NCBI RefSeq assembly: GCF_001510655.1
Contig: NZ_LMVC01000002.1
Coordinates: forward strand, 45,609 to 106,508
DNA length: 60,900 nt
Reading direction: 5' to 3'
Source of the DNA: Fictibacillus sp. FJAT-27399
Lineage (GTDB): Bacteria; Bacillota; Bacilli; Bacillales; Fictibacillaceae
Shown: positions 25,163 to 34,512 of the stretch, piece by piece
Position numbering within the stretch: position 1 is the first letter of the stretch
Layout: every line of letters begins with the position of its first letter
Translations under genes and position numbers: made by a program
Notes under the pieces: model-generated
Databases searched by the model: none
What the model was told of the DNA's origin: nothing
Seen by the model: only the letters and a program-made list of their open reading frames with translations

Positions 25163-25795
25163 TTAGCTTTGTTTTACTAATTTTTGGATTTCAGCTGCGG
25201 TTGCTTTTTTATCATCTTGTCCAGTAATACCGCCGCCGACAATAACCAGGTCAGGCTGAGCTGCAACAACTTCAGGCAATGTTTCTAATTTGATTCCGCC
25301 TGCGACAGCCGTTTTTGCGTTTTTAACGACGCGTTTGATCGCTTTTAAGTCTTCAAAAGAGTTTTTCCCGACAGCCTGTAAGTCATAACCTGTATGGACA
25401 CAAATATAATCAACACCAAGCTCATCAAGCTCTTTTGCTCTTGTTTCGATATCTTTAACAGCAATCATGTCCACAAGGATTTTTTTGTTTTGTTTTTTTG
25501 CTTCATCAACCGCACCTTGAATGGATGCATCTTCAGCTGCCCCAAGGATGGTAATGATGTCTGCACCGGCTTCAGAAGCCTTCATGACTTCGTATCCTGC
25601 AGCATCCATAATCTTTAAGTCGGCAAGGACTTTCAAATTTGGAAATGCTTCTTTCATTTCTTTAACTGCTCTAAGGCCTTCGTTGATAACAACCGGGGTA
25701 CCGATCTCAACGATATCGATATGTTCTTCAACTTCTTTCACCAATTTGATGGCTTCTTCTGTATTTACAAGATCTATCGCAAGTTGTAATTCCAT
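25163..25795 (-). CDS. hxlA: 3-hexulose-6-phosphate synthase
   Basis: The enzyme condenses formaldehyde with ribulose-5-phosphate. At 210 residues it is the B. subtilis HxlA length. TIM-barrel of the OMP decarboxylase group: MELQLAIDLVNTEEAIKLVK, ADLKIMDAAGYEV (the catalytic D-x-K-x-x-D motif), HTGYDLQAVG, VAGGIKLETLPEV, VIVGGGITG. The start at 25795 follows AGGAGGAG; a longer frame to 25879 lacks a site. First gene of hxlAB, divergent from hxlR, which activates it in response to formaldehyde in B. subtilis. Confidence 0.94.
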   Translation of the reverse strand: MELQLAIDLVNTEEAIKLVKEVEEHIDIVEIGTPVVINEGLRAVKEMKEAFPNLKVLADLKIMDAAGYEVMKASEAGADIITILGAAEDASIQGAVDEAKKQNKKILVDMIAVKDIETRAKELDELGVDYICVHTGYDLQAVGKNSFEDLKAIKRVVKNAKTAVAGGIKLETLPEVVAAQPDLVIVGGGITGQDDKKATAAEIQKLVKQS

Positions 25796-25890
25796 TTTTA
25801 CATTCTCCTCCTGTGGTGTTTTATCTATGTTGCACTTCATATTATTTCCTTTGGCGGCTGACTTTATAAAGTCCGTCAAGGATTAGTTGT

Positions 25891-25972
25891 AAGTATACTC
25901 TTCATGATTACCTATTGTGAAGTACTGACTTTAATATTACATAGTGTTAAAAAGTATACTATAAGGTATAAT
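25891..25972. promoter_or_regulatory. Candidate HxlR boxes and hxlR promoter
   Basis: AAGTATACT occurs at 25891-25899 and again at 25952-25960, directly repeated 61 bp apart in the hxlA/hxlR intergenic region. In B. subtilis HxlR binds paired direct repeats upstream of hxlAB. A TATAAT at 25967-25972 is a plausible -10 for hxlR, so the second box would overlap its promoter. Box assignment is inference. Confidence 0.5.
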
Positions 25973-25992
25973 AAGGGTGGAGGTGATGTTCT

Positions 25993-26349
25993 ATGTCACG
26001 AATGGACGATAAAATGTTTAACTGTGAGAAAGAATTAACGTTATCTGTCATCGGCGGCAAGTGGAAAATGATTATTTTATGGCACCTTGGGAAAGAAGGA
26101 ACGAAACGCTTCGGTGAGCTGAAGGCTCTTATACCCGGCATCACTCAGCGCATGCTCGTTAACCAGCTTCGTGAACTGGAAGAGGATATGATTGTCCATC
26201 GCGAAGTTTATCCTGTTGTTCCGCCAAAAGTTGAGTATTCATTGACGAAGCAAGGTGAGAGCCTGATGCCGATTCTTGATGCCATGTACCAGTGGGGGAA
26301 GGATTACATGGTAACCATGGATATGAAACCGATAGACGAGGTAAAGTAA
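25993..26349 (+). CDS. hxlR: HxlR family transcriptional activator of hxlAB
   Basis: The protein has 118 residues: winged HTH of the HxlR family, [73 protein letters not shown]. The N-terminal Cys (NCEKEL) is the residue in this family that senses formaldehyde by a Cys-Lys methylene bridge. Strong GGAGGTGAT before the ATG. Divergent from hxlAB. Followed by its own terminator. Confidence 0.92.
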   Translation: MSRMDDKMFNCEKELTLSVIGGKWKMIILWHLGKEGTKRFGELKALIPGITQRMLVNQLRELEEDMIVHREVYPVVPPKVEYSLTKQGESLMPILDAMYQWGKDYMVTMDMKPIDEVK

Positions 26350-26378
26350 TCCCGTCCGAAGAAGGACGGGATTTTTTT
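26350..26378 (+). terminator. Terminator of hxlR
   Basis: CCCGTCC / GGACGGG stem followed by a run of seven T, starting at the stop codon. Confidence 0.85.
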
Positions 26379-26495
26379 ATGTTTATGAAAGTGCTATTTG
26401 TAAAACATTTGTATTTGTTCCTAACAACATTTAAACTATTTATAAAAATATTCTGAATATATGTGCAAGTTATGCATGCCATGAGAGGTGAAAAT

Positions 26496-28142
26496 ATGAA
26501 ACAGCAAACCATTGAACAAACAACAGAACAAACATTTTATGATCATGAACGATATCCTTTTGCTTCCCGGCGTTCAGTAACGTACGGAAAAAAAGGAATG
26601 GTCGCAACATCACAGCCGCTTGCGGCACAGGCAGGCCTGGATATCTTAAAAAAAGGCGGAAATGCCATTGATGCGGCAATTGCGACGGCTGCCTGCCTTA
26701 CCGTGGTCGAGCCGACGTCAAACGGGATCGGAGGAGATGCTTTTGCGCTTGTTTGGACAAAAGGAAAGCTGCACGGGTTGAATTCAAGTGGTCCCGCACC
26801 CCGAAATATTACCGTTGAAGCGCTCAAACATGAAGGGTACGACAAGATCCCGAAATATGGCTGGTATCCGGTTACTGTCCCCGGAGCTCCTGCGGCATGG
26901 GCAGAATTATCGCGCCGTTTTGGAAAGCTGCCGCTGACTGAGGTGCTGCAGCCTGCCATTACATATGCAGAGGAAGGCTATCCAGTTTCTCCAGTACTCG
27001 GAAAGTATTGGAAACAAGCTTTTGAAGCTTACAAAAAAGAACAGAAATCCGATGAGTTTAAAAGCTGGTTTGAGACTTTTGCGCCTGATGGAAGAGCGCC
27101 GGAAATCGGTGAAGTATGGCGCTCACCTGATCATGCGGTTACTTTAAAAGAGATTGCTGAAACGAACGGAGAATCTTTTTACAGAGGGAAATTGGCCGAC
27201 AAGATCAGCACAGCCTCTGAAAATGAAGGGGGTTTCCTGCGAAAGGAGGATCTTGCGGCCTATTATCCAGAATGGGTGGAACCGATTAAGGCGGAGTATA
27301 AAGGATATGAAGTATGGGAGATCCCCCCGAATGGCCAGGGAATTGTTGCTTTAATGGCACTTAATATTTTAAAAGGATATGATTTTCCTCAAGCGGACTC
27401 AGCGGACAGGTACCATAAGCAGATTGAAGCGATCAAGCTCGCTTTTATGGATGCCAAAAAATATGTGACAGATACTACACATATGAAGGTAACAGCTGAA
27501 TCTCTTTTATCAGAAAAATACGCAGAAGAGCGAAGGGAGCTCATTGGCCCGGAAGCGATGCTGCCGAAGCCAGGGACACCTCCAAAAGGCGGAACAGTCT
27601 ATCTTGCAGCAGCTGATGAAGATGGGAACATGGTATCGTTTATTCAAAGCAACTATATGGGCTTTGGTTCTGGAATTGTGGTGCCTGGCACCGGCATCAG
27701 CCTTCAGAACCGGGGACATGATTTTTCATTGGATCATTCTCACCACAACTGCCTTCGTCCCGGCAAGAGAACCTATCATACCATTATCCCGGGATTTTTA
27801 ACGAAAGACGGCCAGCCTGTCGGTCCTTTCGGCGTTATGGGAGGATACATGCAGCCCCAGGGGCATGTCCAGGTCATCATGAACACGGTCGATTTCCTGC
27901 TGAATCCACAATCCGCGCTTGATGCGCCAAGATGGCAATGGATCGAAGGGAAAAAGGTACTGGTAGAACGTTCACTGCCGCAGCATGTTGCCGAGGAATT
28001 GGCGCGCAAAGGCCATGACGTAAAAGTTGCACTTTATGCCGGAAACTTTGGGAGAGGCCAGATCATATGGCGCAATCCTGAAACCGGTGTACTGGCCGGC
28101 GGAACAGAAGGCCGGACTGACGGGGCCGTGGCAGCGTGGTAG
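26496..28142 (+). CDS. ywrD: Gamma-glutamyltransferase family protein (YwrD)
   Basis: The protein has 548 residues and an Ntn-hydrolase fold. The large-subunit part has QPLAAQAGLDILKKGGNAID and EPTSNGIGGDAFALVW. The predicted autoprocessing Thr begins the small subunit in GGTVYLAAADEDGNMVSFIQ (residue ~369), followed by SNYMGFGSGIVVPGTGISLQ and PGKRTYHTIIPGF. It lacks a signal peptide, unlike secreted Ggt, and matches the cytoplasmic YwrD group. ATG at 26496 with GAGAGGTG upstream; earlier in-frame codons have no site. The two chromate transporter genes follow, as in the ywr locus of B. subtilis. Substrate uncertain. Confidence 0.9.
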   Translation: MKQQTIEQTTEQTFYDHERYPFASRRSVTYGKKGMVATSQPLAAQAGLDILKKGGNAIDAAIATAACLTVVEPTSNGIGGDAFALVWTKGKLHGLNSSGPAPRNITVEALKHEGYDKIPKYGWYPVTVPGAPAAWAELSRRFGKLPLTEVLQPAITYAEEGYPVSPVLGKYWKQAFEAYKKEQKSDEFKSWFETFAPDGRAPEIGEVWRSPDHAVTLKEIAETNGESFYRGKLADKISTASENEGGFLRKEDLAAYYPEWVEPIKAEYKGYEVWEIPPNGQGIVALMALNILKGYDFPQADSADRYHKQIEAIKLAFMDAKKYVTDTTHMKVTAESLLSEKYAEERRELIGPEAMLPKPGTPPKGGTVYLAAADEDGNMVSFIQSNYMGFGSGIVVPGTGISLQNRGHDFSLDHSHHNCLRPGKRTYHTIIPGFLTKDGQPVGPFGVMGGYMQPQGHVQVIMNTVDFLLNPQSALDAPRWQWIEGKKVLVERSLPQHVAEELARKGHDVKVALYAGNFGRGQIIWRNPETGVLAGGTEGRTDGAVAAW

Positions 28143-28172
28143 AAATAACCTTCATAAGGATTTGATGCATTC

Positions 28173-28748
28173 ATGACCTATTTGCAATTATTTATCGCTT
28201 TTTTTCGATCAGGCATTCTTGGATATGGAGGCGGTCCGTCCTCCATACCGCTCGTACATAAGGAAGTGGTCGGAAAGTTTAAATGGATGAACGATGAAGA
28301 ATTTGGAGATGTGCTTGCCCTTGGAAATGCCTTGCCCGGCCCCATTAACACAAAAATGGCAGGATATATCGGATACCGGGTGGCCGGTTTATCCGGTATG
28401 CTTGTTGCTTTGCTCTCTTCTATTCTTCCTACTATTATTCTGATGATCGTCCTTCTTACCTCTCTCGCACAATATAAAGACCAGCCATGGGTTCAAGGAA
28501 TGACAAAAGGCGTGCTTCCTGTTGTTGCCGTTATGCTTGCGGTGCTGACGTGGCAGTTTTTCACCAGCGCAAAGAAAGGTCTGGGAGTTAAGCTCAGCCT
28601 GATTCATGTAGCGGCAGGCATCTTATTATTGCAGCTGCTGAGGATACATCCCGCCATTTTGATCGGCGTACTTCTGGCTTATGCGCTTCTTAAGCCCACA
28701 AGGAAAGATAAAGAGAAATCTTCTGAGAGAGGGGAAGGTATGGGATGA
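28173..28748 (+). CDS. ywrB: Chromate transporter, short-chain CHR subunit 1 (YwrB-like)
   Basis: This 191-residue single CHR domain with ~6 helices carries the family motif FFRSGILGYGGGPSSIPLVH and ALGNALPGPINTKMAGYIGY. Short-chain CHR proteins act as pairs, presumably as an antiparallel heterodimer exporting chromate or another oxyanion. Its TGA overlaps the start of its partner (ATGA). Located 30 bp after ywrD. Confidence 0.88.
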   Translation: MTYLQLFIAFFRSGILGYGGGPSSIPLVHKEVVGKFKWMNDEEFGDVLALGNALPGPINTKMAGYIGYRVAGLSGMLVALLSSILPTIILMIVLLTSLAQYKDQPWVQGMTKGVLPVVAVMLAVLTWQFFTSAKKGLGVKLSLIHVAAGILLLQLLRIHPAILIGVLLAYALLKPTRKDKEKSSERGEGMG

Positions 28749-29275
28749 TTTATTGGCATATTTTCCTTGCTTTTTTTATCCCCGGCATGCTGGGGTATGG
28801 GGGAGGCCCGGCTTCGATTCCTCTGATTGAAAATGAAGTTGTGGGCCGTTATCATTGGCTGACCGTCAATCAGTTTACTGAAGTGCTCGCGCTTGGCAAT
28901 GCACTCCCGGGTCCGATTGCCACAAAGATGTCCGGCTATATCGGTTACACGCAAGGAGGAGCTCTCGGCTCTTTTGTGGCTGTTTTTGCAACGGTAGCGC
29001 CTTCCCTGGTTTTGATGATCGTCTTCCTGAGTGTCATCTATAAGTTCAAGGATTCACCAAGAGTGAAAAAAATGACGTTATACGTAAAACCAACGATTGC
29101 CGTTCTTCTCGGAGTGATGGCTTATGACTTTTTTGCGGAATCTGTCAGCTCTTCCGGCTGGATACAGACTGCAGCCATAGCCGCTATCAGTTTTCTATTA
29201 ATGCAAAAATTCAAAGTATCTCCAGTCATTGTAATCGTGGCGGCCATTGGCTACGGGGCAGTTTTCATGGCATAA
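28745..29275 (+). CDS. ywrA: Chromate transporter, short-chain CHR subunit 2 (YwrA-like)
   Basis: This 176-residue single CHR domain repeats the motif of its partner (FFIPGMLGYGGGPASIPLIE, ALGNALPGPIATKMSGYIGY). It is translationally coupled to the preceding gene by a 4-base overlap. Charged loops differ in sign between the two subunits, consistent with opposite topology (inference). A terminator follows immediately. Confidence 0.88.
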   Translation: MIYWHIFLAFFIPGMLGYGGGPASIPLIENEVVGRYHWLTVNQFTEVLALGNALPGPIATKMSGYIGYTQGGALGSFVAVFATVAPSLVLMIVFLSVIYKFKDSPRVKKMTLYVKPTIAVLLGVMAYDFFAESVSSSGWIQTAAIAAISFLLMQKFKVSPVIVIVAAIGYGAVFMA

Positions 29276-29308
29276 GAAAAGAACTGACATTGTCAGTTCT
29301 TTTCTTAT
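29274..29308. terminator. Terminator shared by ywrA and the convergent ThrE-type gene
   Basis: A 16-bp near-perfect inverted repeat AAGAAAAGAACTGACA / TGTCAGTTCTTTTCTT; the two stop codons lie on its edges. Confidence 0.85.
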
Positions 29309-29748
29309 GTCACCTTTCTTTGGCTGCGCAAAATGATCGGGATAATCGTTCCTGCAAGGACAAGCCCGAATGCGATTGCCCCTGAAATCAGAAAGGTTTG
29401 TGAGCCGAGCTGGATCGCGGCGTTGTAATCATTCTCGACCAGCTGCCTCATCGTGTCATAGGCACCGCCGCCTGGTACGAGCGGGATGATGCCGGAGACA
29501 CTGAAGATGATGACAGGCATACGGTGGATCCGGGCATACAGGTGGCTGATGGCCGCTACCACAAATGAGGCCATCGCGGTGGCCAGAACCAGATCGAACT
29601 GGCTGTTTCCTGACATCCCTTCAAAGATGAGCCAGCCGATCATCCCGCAGATGCCGCCGGGGATGACAGCCTTTTTTGGAACGTTAAATAGAATACCAAA
29701 CCCGGCCGAAGCAATAAAGCTCGTCCAAATAGCCTCAATCATGTGCAT
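29305..29748 (-). CDS. Threonine/serine exporter, small subunit (ThrE_2/YjjB type)
   Basis: The protein has 147 residues and four to five helices: FIASAGFGILFNVPKKAVIP, GGICGMIGWLIFEGM, SGIIPLVPGGGAYDTMRQLV. This is the ThrE_2 (DUF3815) pattern. Together with the DUF1212 protein encoded just upstream it makes up a split ThrE exporter for threonine, serine or short organic acids. GAGGAGG lies before the ATG; 12 bp after its partner. Confidence 0.85.
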   Translation of the reverse strand: MHMIEAIWTSFIASAGFGILFNVPKKAVIPGGICGMIGWLIFEGMSGNSQFDLVLATAMASFVVAAISHLYARIHRMPVIIFSVSGIIPLVPGGGAYDTMRQLVENDYNAAIQLGSQTFLISGAIAFGLVLAGTIIPIILRSQRKVT

Positions 29749-29760
29749 CGTATTTCCTCC

Positions 29761-30522
29761 TCACAGCGTAACGATAACAAAGGCAATGCCAGTTCCGATG
29801 GCAAAGGCCGTCAGCATCGCTTCAGCTCCTAATGAGATGCCGGAAACAAGGTGACCGGCCATCAGATCTCGTACCGCATTTGTGATCAGCACACCCGGCA
29901 CAAGCGGCATCACGGCTCCGATAATAATCTTATCGAGCTGGTCTCCAATGCCAGCCGTGATGGCAAGCTTGGCGATCAGGCCGATAAAAAAAGCAGCAAG
30001 AAGCTCAGAGAAAAAGCGGACCGAAATGTAGCGTTTTGAAAATAAGAAAATGGCATAACCAACACCTCCGGCGATCATGGCAGGCAAAAAGTCGTTCCAG
30101 TTTCCTTTGAACATGAGGGCGAAGCAGCCGCTCACGAGAATGGCAGCCACAACCTGAATCCATGTTGGATACGCTTCAGGTGTGACTTCAATCTTTTTTA
30201 ATTCCTTTTTTGCCGTCTCCAGTGAAAGGGATTCATTGGCCACTTTCCGTGACAGATCATTGACGAGAACGACGACATGCAGATCTGTCGACCGGTCGAG
30301 GATCCTGACAATCTTCGTATAATCCTTTGTTTTTCCCTTTTCAAGCAACGATAGAATAATGGCGGTCGGTGTAACGAAAACCTGGGCGGCTTCCATGTTA
30401 TAGTTTTGCGCAAGTCGGGTGATCGTATCTTCAACCCGGTAGGTTTCTGCACCATTTTGAAGCATGAGCCTGCCTGCCAAAAGGCATACTTCCATTACAT
30501 CTTCAATTTTATTCTTAGGCAT
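29761..30522 (-). CDS. Threonine/serine exporter, large subunit (DUF1212/YjjP type)
   Basis: The protein has 253 residues. The soluble N-terminal half has EVCLLAGRLMLQNGAETYRV, EDTITRLA, and VFVTPTAIILSLL, the conserved ThrE core; five C-terminal helices end in PLVPGVLITNAVRDLMAGHL. It partners the following gene. AAAGGGGG precedes the ATG. Transcription probably begins here, 21 bp after the MFS gene on the same strand, so all three may be co-transcribed. Confidence 0.86.
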   Translation of the reverse strand: MPKNKIEDVMEVCLLAGRLMLQNGAETYRVEDTITRLAQNYNMEAAQVFVTPTAIILSLLEKGKTKDYTKIVRILDRSTDLHVVVLVNDLSRKVANESLSLETAKKELKKIEVTPEAYPTWIQVVAAILVSGCFALMFKGNWNDFLPAMIAGGVGYAIFLFSKRYISVRFFSELLAAFFIGLIAKLAITAGIGDQLDKIIIGAVMPLVPGVLITNAVRDLMAGHLVSGISLGAEAMLTAFAIGTGIAFVIVTL

Positions 30523-30543
30523 AGTAGGCCCCCTTTCAGGAGA

Positions 30544-31716
30544 TTAGTTCATAGATTTCTCTGCTGACTTTAGAAATTGCCTGCCTGCAAAAAATACAGC
30601 GGCTGCAAATAGAAAAGAGGCAAATAAAAATTCGGCACGATTTCCAACCTTGTAAAACATCGAGCCGATCATCGGTCCGGCCGCCATACCTAAGTACCGG
30701 AAAAAGTTATAAACGCCTATGGCTGTTGCACGATTATGCTGAAAAGCCCGTGCCAGCAGGGTGGTTTGGACAGGGAGTGACAGCCCAAGACAAAGACCGA
30801 AAAGTGAGATGCTCGTGATTAAAACGGGCAGTGATACTGAAGATAAAAAAACAAATAAAACGGTGGCAAGAACATTTAAGCTTGATGTTACAATCAGGAA
30901 ATTTTTCGGATTGCCCCTTTCCTGGAGCCGTCCGCCAACATAGCTTCCTGCCACTAAGAACAAGGACATAGGAAGGAAAACCAAGCCTTTTTCGCTAGCC
31001 GATAAACCATAGAAGGCTGCGAGCAGATGAGGCAGGAAAACGAGAAAATTATAAAACGTATAATATTGAATAAATCCAAGAAGAACGATAGCAAGTCCGG
31101 TTCTTTTCTTAAGTACAATGGTGAAATCCGAAAAGCTGAATCCTTTTCTTGATTCCCCTGCAGGCTTTGTTTCAGGAAGCAGCTTCAAATTAGCAAAAAA
31201 CATCAGCAGGCCAGTTCCTGTGAGTACCCAAAATACACCTTGATAACCAGTATACCCTCCAACAAAGCCTCCAACAACAGGCCCAGCTACCGGGCCGAGC
31301 GCTACAAGCATTTGAAAGGTTCCCATAGAACGTCCAAGGGCCTTTCCTTCAAATAAATCTCCGATGACAGTGGTTGCGACGACAGATCCTGCTGCGATTC
31401 CTGCTGCCTGAACAGCCCGGAATACGAGGAGTGTCCATATATTAGGGGATAATGCCGCACCGGCTGAAGCGGCAACATAAAGAAGTATTGCAGGAAGCAG
31501 CACTTTTCTCCGGCCGATCTTATCTGTCAACGGGCCATAAACCATCTGCATCATAGCAAGTATGAAAGTAAAGATGGAAATCGTTAAATTCACAATGAAT
31601 CCCGAGGTCTGAAATTCATGCTGGATTTCAGGGAGGATCGGTGTATAGATCGTTTGTGTGAAGGGACCGAAGAAAGCAGCAAAGGCTACACAATAAAGTA
31701 TGATTTTTTTATTCAA
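30544..31716 (-). CDS. MFS drug-efflux-type transporter
   Basis: This 390-residue, 12-helix major facilitator has motif A GPLTDKIGRRKVLLP between helices 2 and 3 and motif C-like GPVAGPVVGG in helix 5, the mark of proton antiporters (DHA family). Substrate unknown. The TTG at 31716 (LNKKIILYCV) has AAAGGCGG at a good distance; a longer frame from 31749 has no site. The N-terminal PFTQTIYTPILPEIQHEF is typical of the Bcr/QacA-like branch. Confidence 0.85.
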   Translation of the reverse strand: MNKKIILYCVAFAAFFGPFTQTIYTPILPEIQHEFQTSGFIVNLTISIFTFILAMMQMVYGPLTDKIGRRKVLLPAILLYVAASAGAALSPNIWTLLVFRAVQAAGIAAGSVVATTVIGDLFEGKALGRSMGTFQMLVALGPVAGPVVGGFVGGYTGYQGVFWVLTGTGLLMFFANLKLLPETKPAGESRKGFSFSDFTIVLKKRTGLAIVLLGFIQYYTFYNFLVFLPHLLAAFYGLSASEKGLVFLPMSLFLVAGSYVGGRLQERGNPKNFLIVTSSLNVLATVLFVFLSSVSLPVLITSISLFGLCLGLSLPVQTTLLARAFQHNRATAIGVYNFFRYLGMAAGPMIGSMFYKVGNRAEFLFASFLFAAAVFFAGRQFLKSAEKSMN

Positions 31717-31925
31717 TGAAGAGATCCGCCTTTCCAATATAAAAGCCAATTCATTTTAAAAAACAGATTTAAAATTTCATAATATTAACTTTCTGACTTT
31801 ACTATTTTACACTTTTCTTATCATACGGCAAATCATATATTCAGCAATAGAAGAAATAGAATAAACCTTGCTTTATTTGCTCACTTTAATGATAGGAGAA
31901 TAGCTTTAAAGGGAAGGTGAAGGAG

Positions 31926-33428
31926 ATGCCGGGAGATGAAAAAATCATGCAAGAATCAGTGGAAATCAAACCAGTTGACTCTGCGGCTGCAAAAAACCTG
32001 GAGTTTGTAAATCAGGTCCTTCATCAAAGCAGTGATTTGAAAACAAGAGACATCAATCATAATGGATCAGCAGGGATTGTCATCTACCTGGAATCTATCG
32101 CTGATACAGAAAAAATTCAAAACAGCATACTAGAACCGTTAAACAGACAGCCGAAAATAAACATCATGGCAGGCATTACGAATGCAGAAATGATACAGCT
32201 TAACGATTTGAATGAAGCGATAAAAAAATTGCTGACGGGAAACTGCCTTCTGCTTTTGGACGGGATGGACAGTGTTTACGCCATCAATGTCCAGTTAGAA
32301 ATCACCCGGCCTCCTGAAGAGCCCTACAATGAAAAAGTCGTCCGAGGTTCACATGAAGGCTTTGTCGAGAACATAAACCAAAACCTCGGATTGATCCGCA
32401 GGCGCATCGAAAATGAGAGTCTAGTCTTTAAGCAGTATATTTTGGGTAAAAAAACAAAATCAAAAGTGGTCATCGTTTATATGGATGATTTGGTGAATAA
32501 AGAAATATTGGCGGAAGTGGACCGGAGAATCTGTTCTATTTCAACAGACATGATTTTTAGTCCGGGGTATATGGAAGAGTTTCTGGAAAATAAATCATTC
32601 TCGCCTTTTCCGCAAATGCTTCCTACAGAACGTCCGGACCGGACGATGGCACACTTAATGGATGGTAGGATTGCGCTCTTGGCAGAAGGGAGCGCAACCG
32701 CATTAATTTTACCGGTTACGTTCCTTTCCTTTTTTCAATCGCCTGATGATTTTAACAGCCGGCTCCTCTCTGGTTCTTTTTTTCGCTTGCTGAGGATGGT
32801 AAGTTTTCTGGTGGCCATGACACTGCCCGCGATATACATAGCCATTATTGGATTTCATTTTGAGATATTACCGAATGAGCTCGTTCTTCCTATTAAGTCA
32901 TCATTGGAAGGTATTCCTTTCCCGCCTATTGTTGAGGCCTTCCTCATGGTGTTTACAATTGAGCTGATCCGCGAGGCGGGGGTGAGGCTCCCCACTCCGA
33001 TCGGTCAAACAATCGGTATCGTTGGCGGTTTGGTCATCGGTGATGCCGTAGTAAACGCCGGCTTTATCTCCAACGTGATGGTCATTGTCATTGCGGTTAC
33101 GGCGGTCGCATCGTTTACAGTTCCAACCTATGAAATGGGTGCTTCGATTCGTATCTTGACGTTTCCTCTGATGATTGCCGCCTCTCTACTTGGCTTCCTG
33201 GGCATTGTTATGGGGCTGATGGTCATCCTGCTGCATCTTTGTAAATTGGAATCAATTGGCACTCCTTATTTCTCACCTTTTGGGCCGCTTAATCTCAGCG
33301 GCTTAAAAGATGCAATCGTTCGCTTTCCGATATGGAAACTGAATGATCGGCCGATGGACACTTTGCCGCAAAAAATAAAGAAGCAAAACAAAACCAGAGG
33401 ATGGAGTAAAAATGAAACTAAGAAATGA
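31926..33428 (+). CDS. Spore germinant receptor subunit A (GerAA/GerKA family)
   Basis: This 500-residue subunit has an N-terminal soluble domain (~residues 1-250) followed by membrane helices from ATALILPVTFLSFFQSPDDF. Family marks: PFPPIVEAFLMVFTIELIRE, AGVRLPTPIGQTIGIVGGLV and a basic C-terminus. It sits in the inner spore membrane with the B and C subunits. ATG at 31926 has AAGGGAAGG 8 bases upstream; a GTG three codons earlier is the alternative. The three genes overlap, so stoichiometric synthesis is expected, normally under SigG in the forespore; I could not fix a SigG promoter. Confidence 0.92.
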   Translation: MPGDEKIMQESVEIKPVDSAAAKNLEFVNQVLHQSSDLKTRDINHNGSAGIVIYLESIADTEKIQNSILEPLNRQPKINIMAGITNAEMIQLNDLNEAIKKLLTGNCLLLLDGMDSVYAINVQLEITRPPEEPYNEKVVRGSHEGFVENINQNLGLIRRRIENESLVFKQYILGKKTKSKVVIVYMDDLVNKEILAEVDRRICSISTDMIFSPGYMEEFLENKSFSPFPQMLPTERPDRTMAHLMDGRIALLAEGSATALILPVTFLSFFQSPDDFNSRLLSGSFFRLLRMVSFLVAMTLPAIYIAIIGFHFEILPNELVLPIKSSLEGIPFPPIVEAFLMVFTIELIREAGVRLPTPIGQTIGIVGGLVIGDAVVNAGFISNVMVIVIAVTAVASFTVPTYEMGASIRILTFPLMIAASLLGFLGIVMGLMVILLHLCKLESIGTPYFSPFGPLNLSGLKDAIVRFPIWKLNDRPMDTLPQKIKKQNKTRGWSKNETKK

Positions 33429-34512
33429 GGACAATATTACATCCTTTCAGTTAATCTTCTTTATCGTCCAGGCTCAGGTCGGAGTAGGAATCTTATCTAT
33501 GCCATACAATATTTACACACAAGCTGGACATGACAGCTGGATCTCTGTATTAATCGGAGGCTGTATTGTACAAGTTCTATTAGTTTTATTCTGGTACACC
33601 ATGAAAAGATATCCAGCCATGACCATTTTTGAAATTTTTGATCATAGTGCGGGCCCCTGGATTGGCGGAGTGATTAAATTTCTATATATCATTTTTTTTA
33701 TTTTGATCGGCGCGAGCATTCTTTCTCTATTTGCAGAGATGATCAACTTATGGATTCTTCCTTTGACCCCCAGGTGGCTGCTTATTATTCTAATGGCGGT
33801 TATCGGAATCTATGCAATAAGGGGGCCGGTTAAATTTCTTGCGAGGTTTTTTGTATTTGTCTCAATCATGCTGATCATTTTTGTATTACTTGTCATTTAC
33901 GCTTTTTTTGAAGTGAATTACTTGAATATTTTCCCTGTAGGTGAGAGTGGCTTTTTTCCAATTTTAAAAGGGACGGAGAAAGCTTTTTTCTCCATGCTGG
34001 GATTTGAACTTTTTCTGGTCATTGCCCCTTATGTAGATACAAAGCCGATTAAGAAATTAAAGTCCATTTCCATCGCCAATCTAATCGTTACATTGTTTTA
34101 TGCTTTCTTAACACTGATCTGTATTCTCTTCTTTGGTATTAATGAATTTAAACTGGTTCCCCAGCCGCTGCTGTATATGATAAAATCCTTTTCATTTAAA
34201 GTTCTTGAACGAATTGATTTGCTGTTTTTGTCCATGTGGATCGTTTCGGTTGCCACATCTTATATGGCCTTCTTGTTTGGCGCTTCAAGAGGAATGATGT
34301 CCTTTTCAAAAAAACATCAGGATCATACTCCTTTCGTTATTTTTGCTGCAATACCCACTGTCATTCTTGCGCTCATACCTGAGGGGGGGTATGAGGTTGG
34401 AAAGTTTACCAATTCCGTTACGTATTTAAGCTATATATTCGTAATCGGGATTCCAATCCTGTTTTTTATCATAACTGCTTTTACCTATATAAAGGAGAAG
34501 AAGGCGTTATGA
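33412..34512 (+). CDS. Spore germinant receptor subunit B (GerAB/GerKB family)
   Basis: This 366-residue permease-like subunit of the amino acid-polyamine-organocation type has ~10 helices: ITSFQLIFFIVQAQVGVGIL, SMPYNIYTQAG, KAFFSMLGFELFLVIAPYVD. It forms the germinant-binding channel. Overlaps the A gene by 17 bp and the C gene by 4 bp. Confidence 0.92.
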   Translation: MKLRNEDNITSFQLIFFIVQAQVGVGILSMPYNIYTQAGHDSWISVLIGGCIVQVLLVLFWYTMKRYPAMTIFEIFDHSAGPWIGGVIKFLYIIFFILIGASILSLFAEMINLWILPLTPRWLLIILMAVIGIYAIRGPVKFLARFFVFVSIMLIIFVLLVIYAFFEVNYLNIFPVGESGFFPILKGTEKAFFSMLGFELFLVIAPYVDTKPIKKLKSISIANLIVTLFYAFLTLICILFFGINEFKLVPQPLLYMIKSFSFKVLERIDLLFLSMWIVSVATSYMAFLFGASRGMMSFSKKHQDHTPFVIFAAIPTVILALIPEGGYEVGKFTNSVTYLSYIFVIGIPILFFIITAFTYIKEKKAL

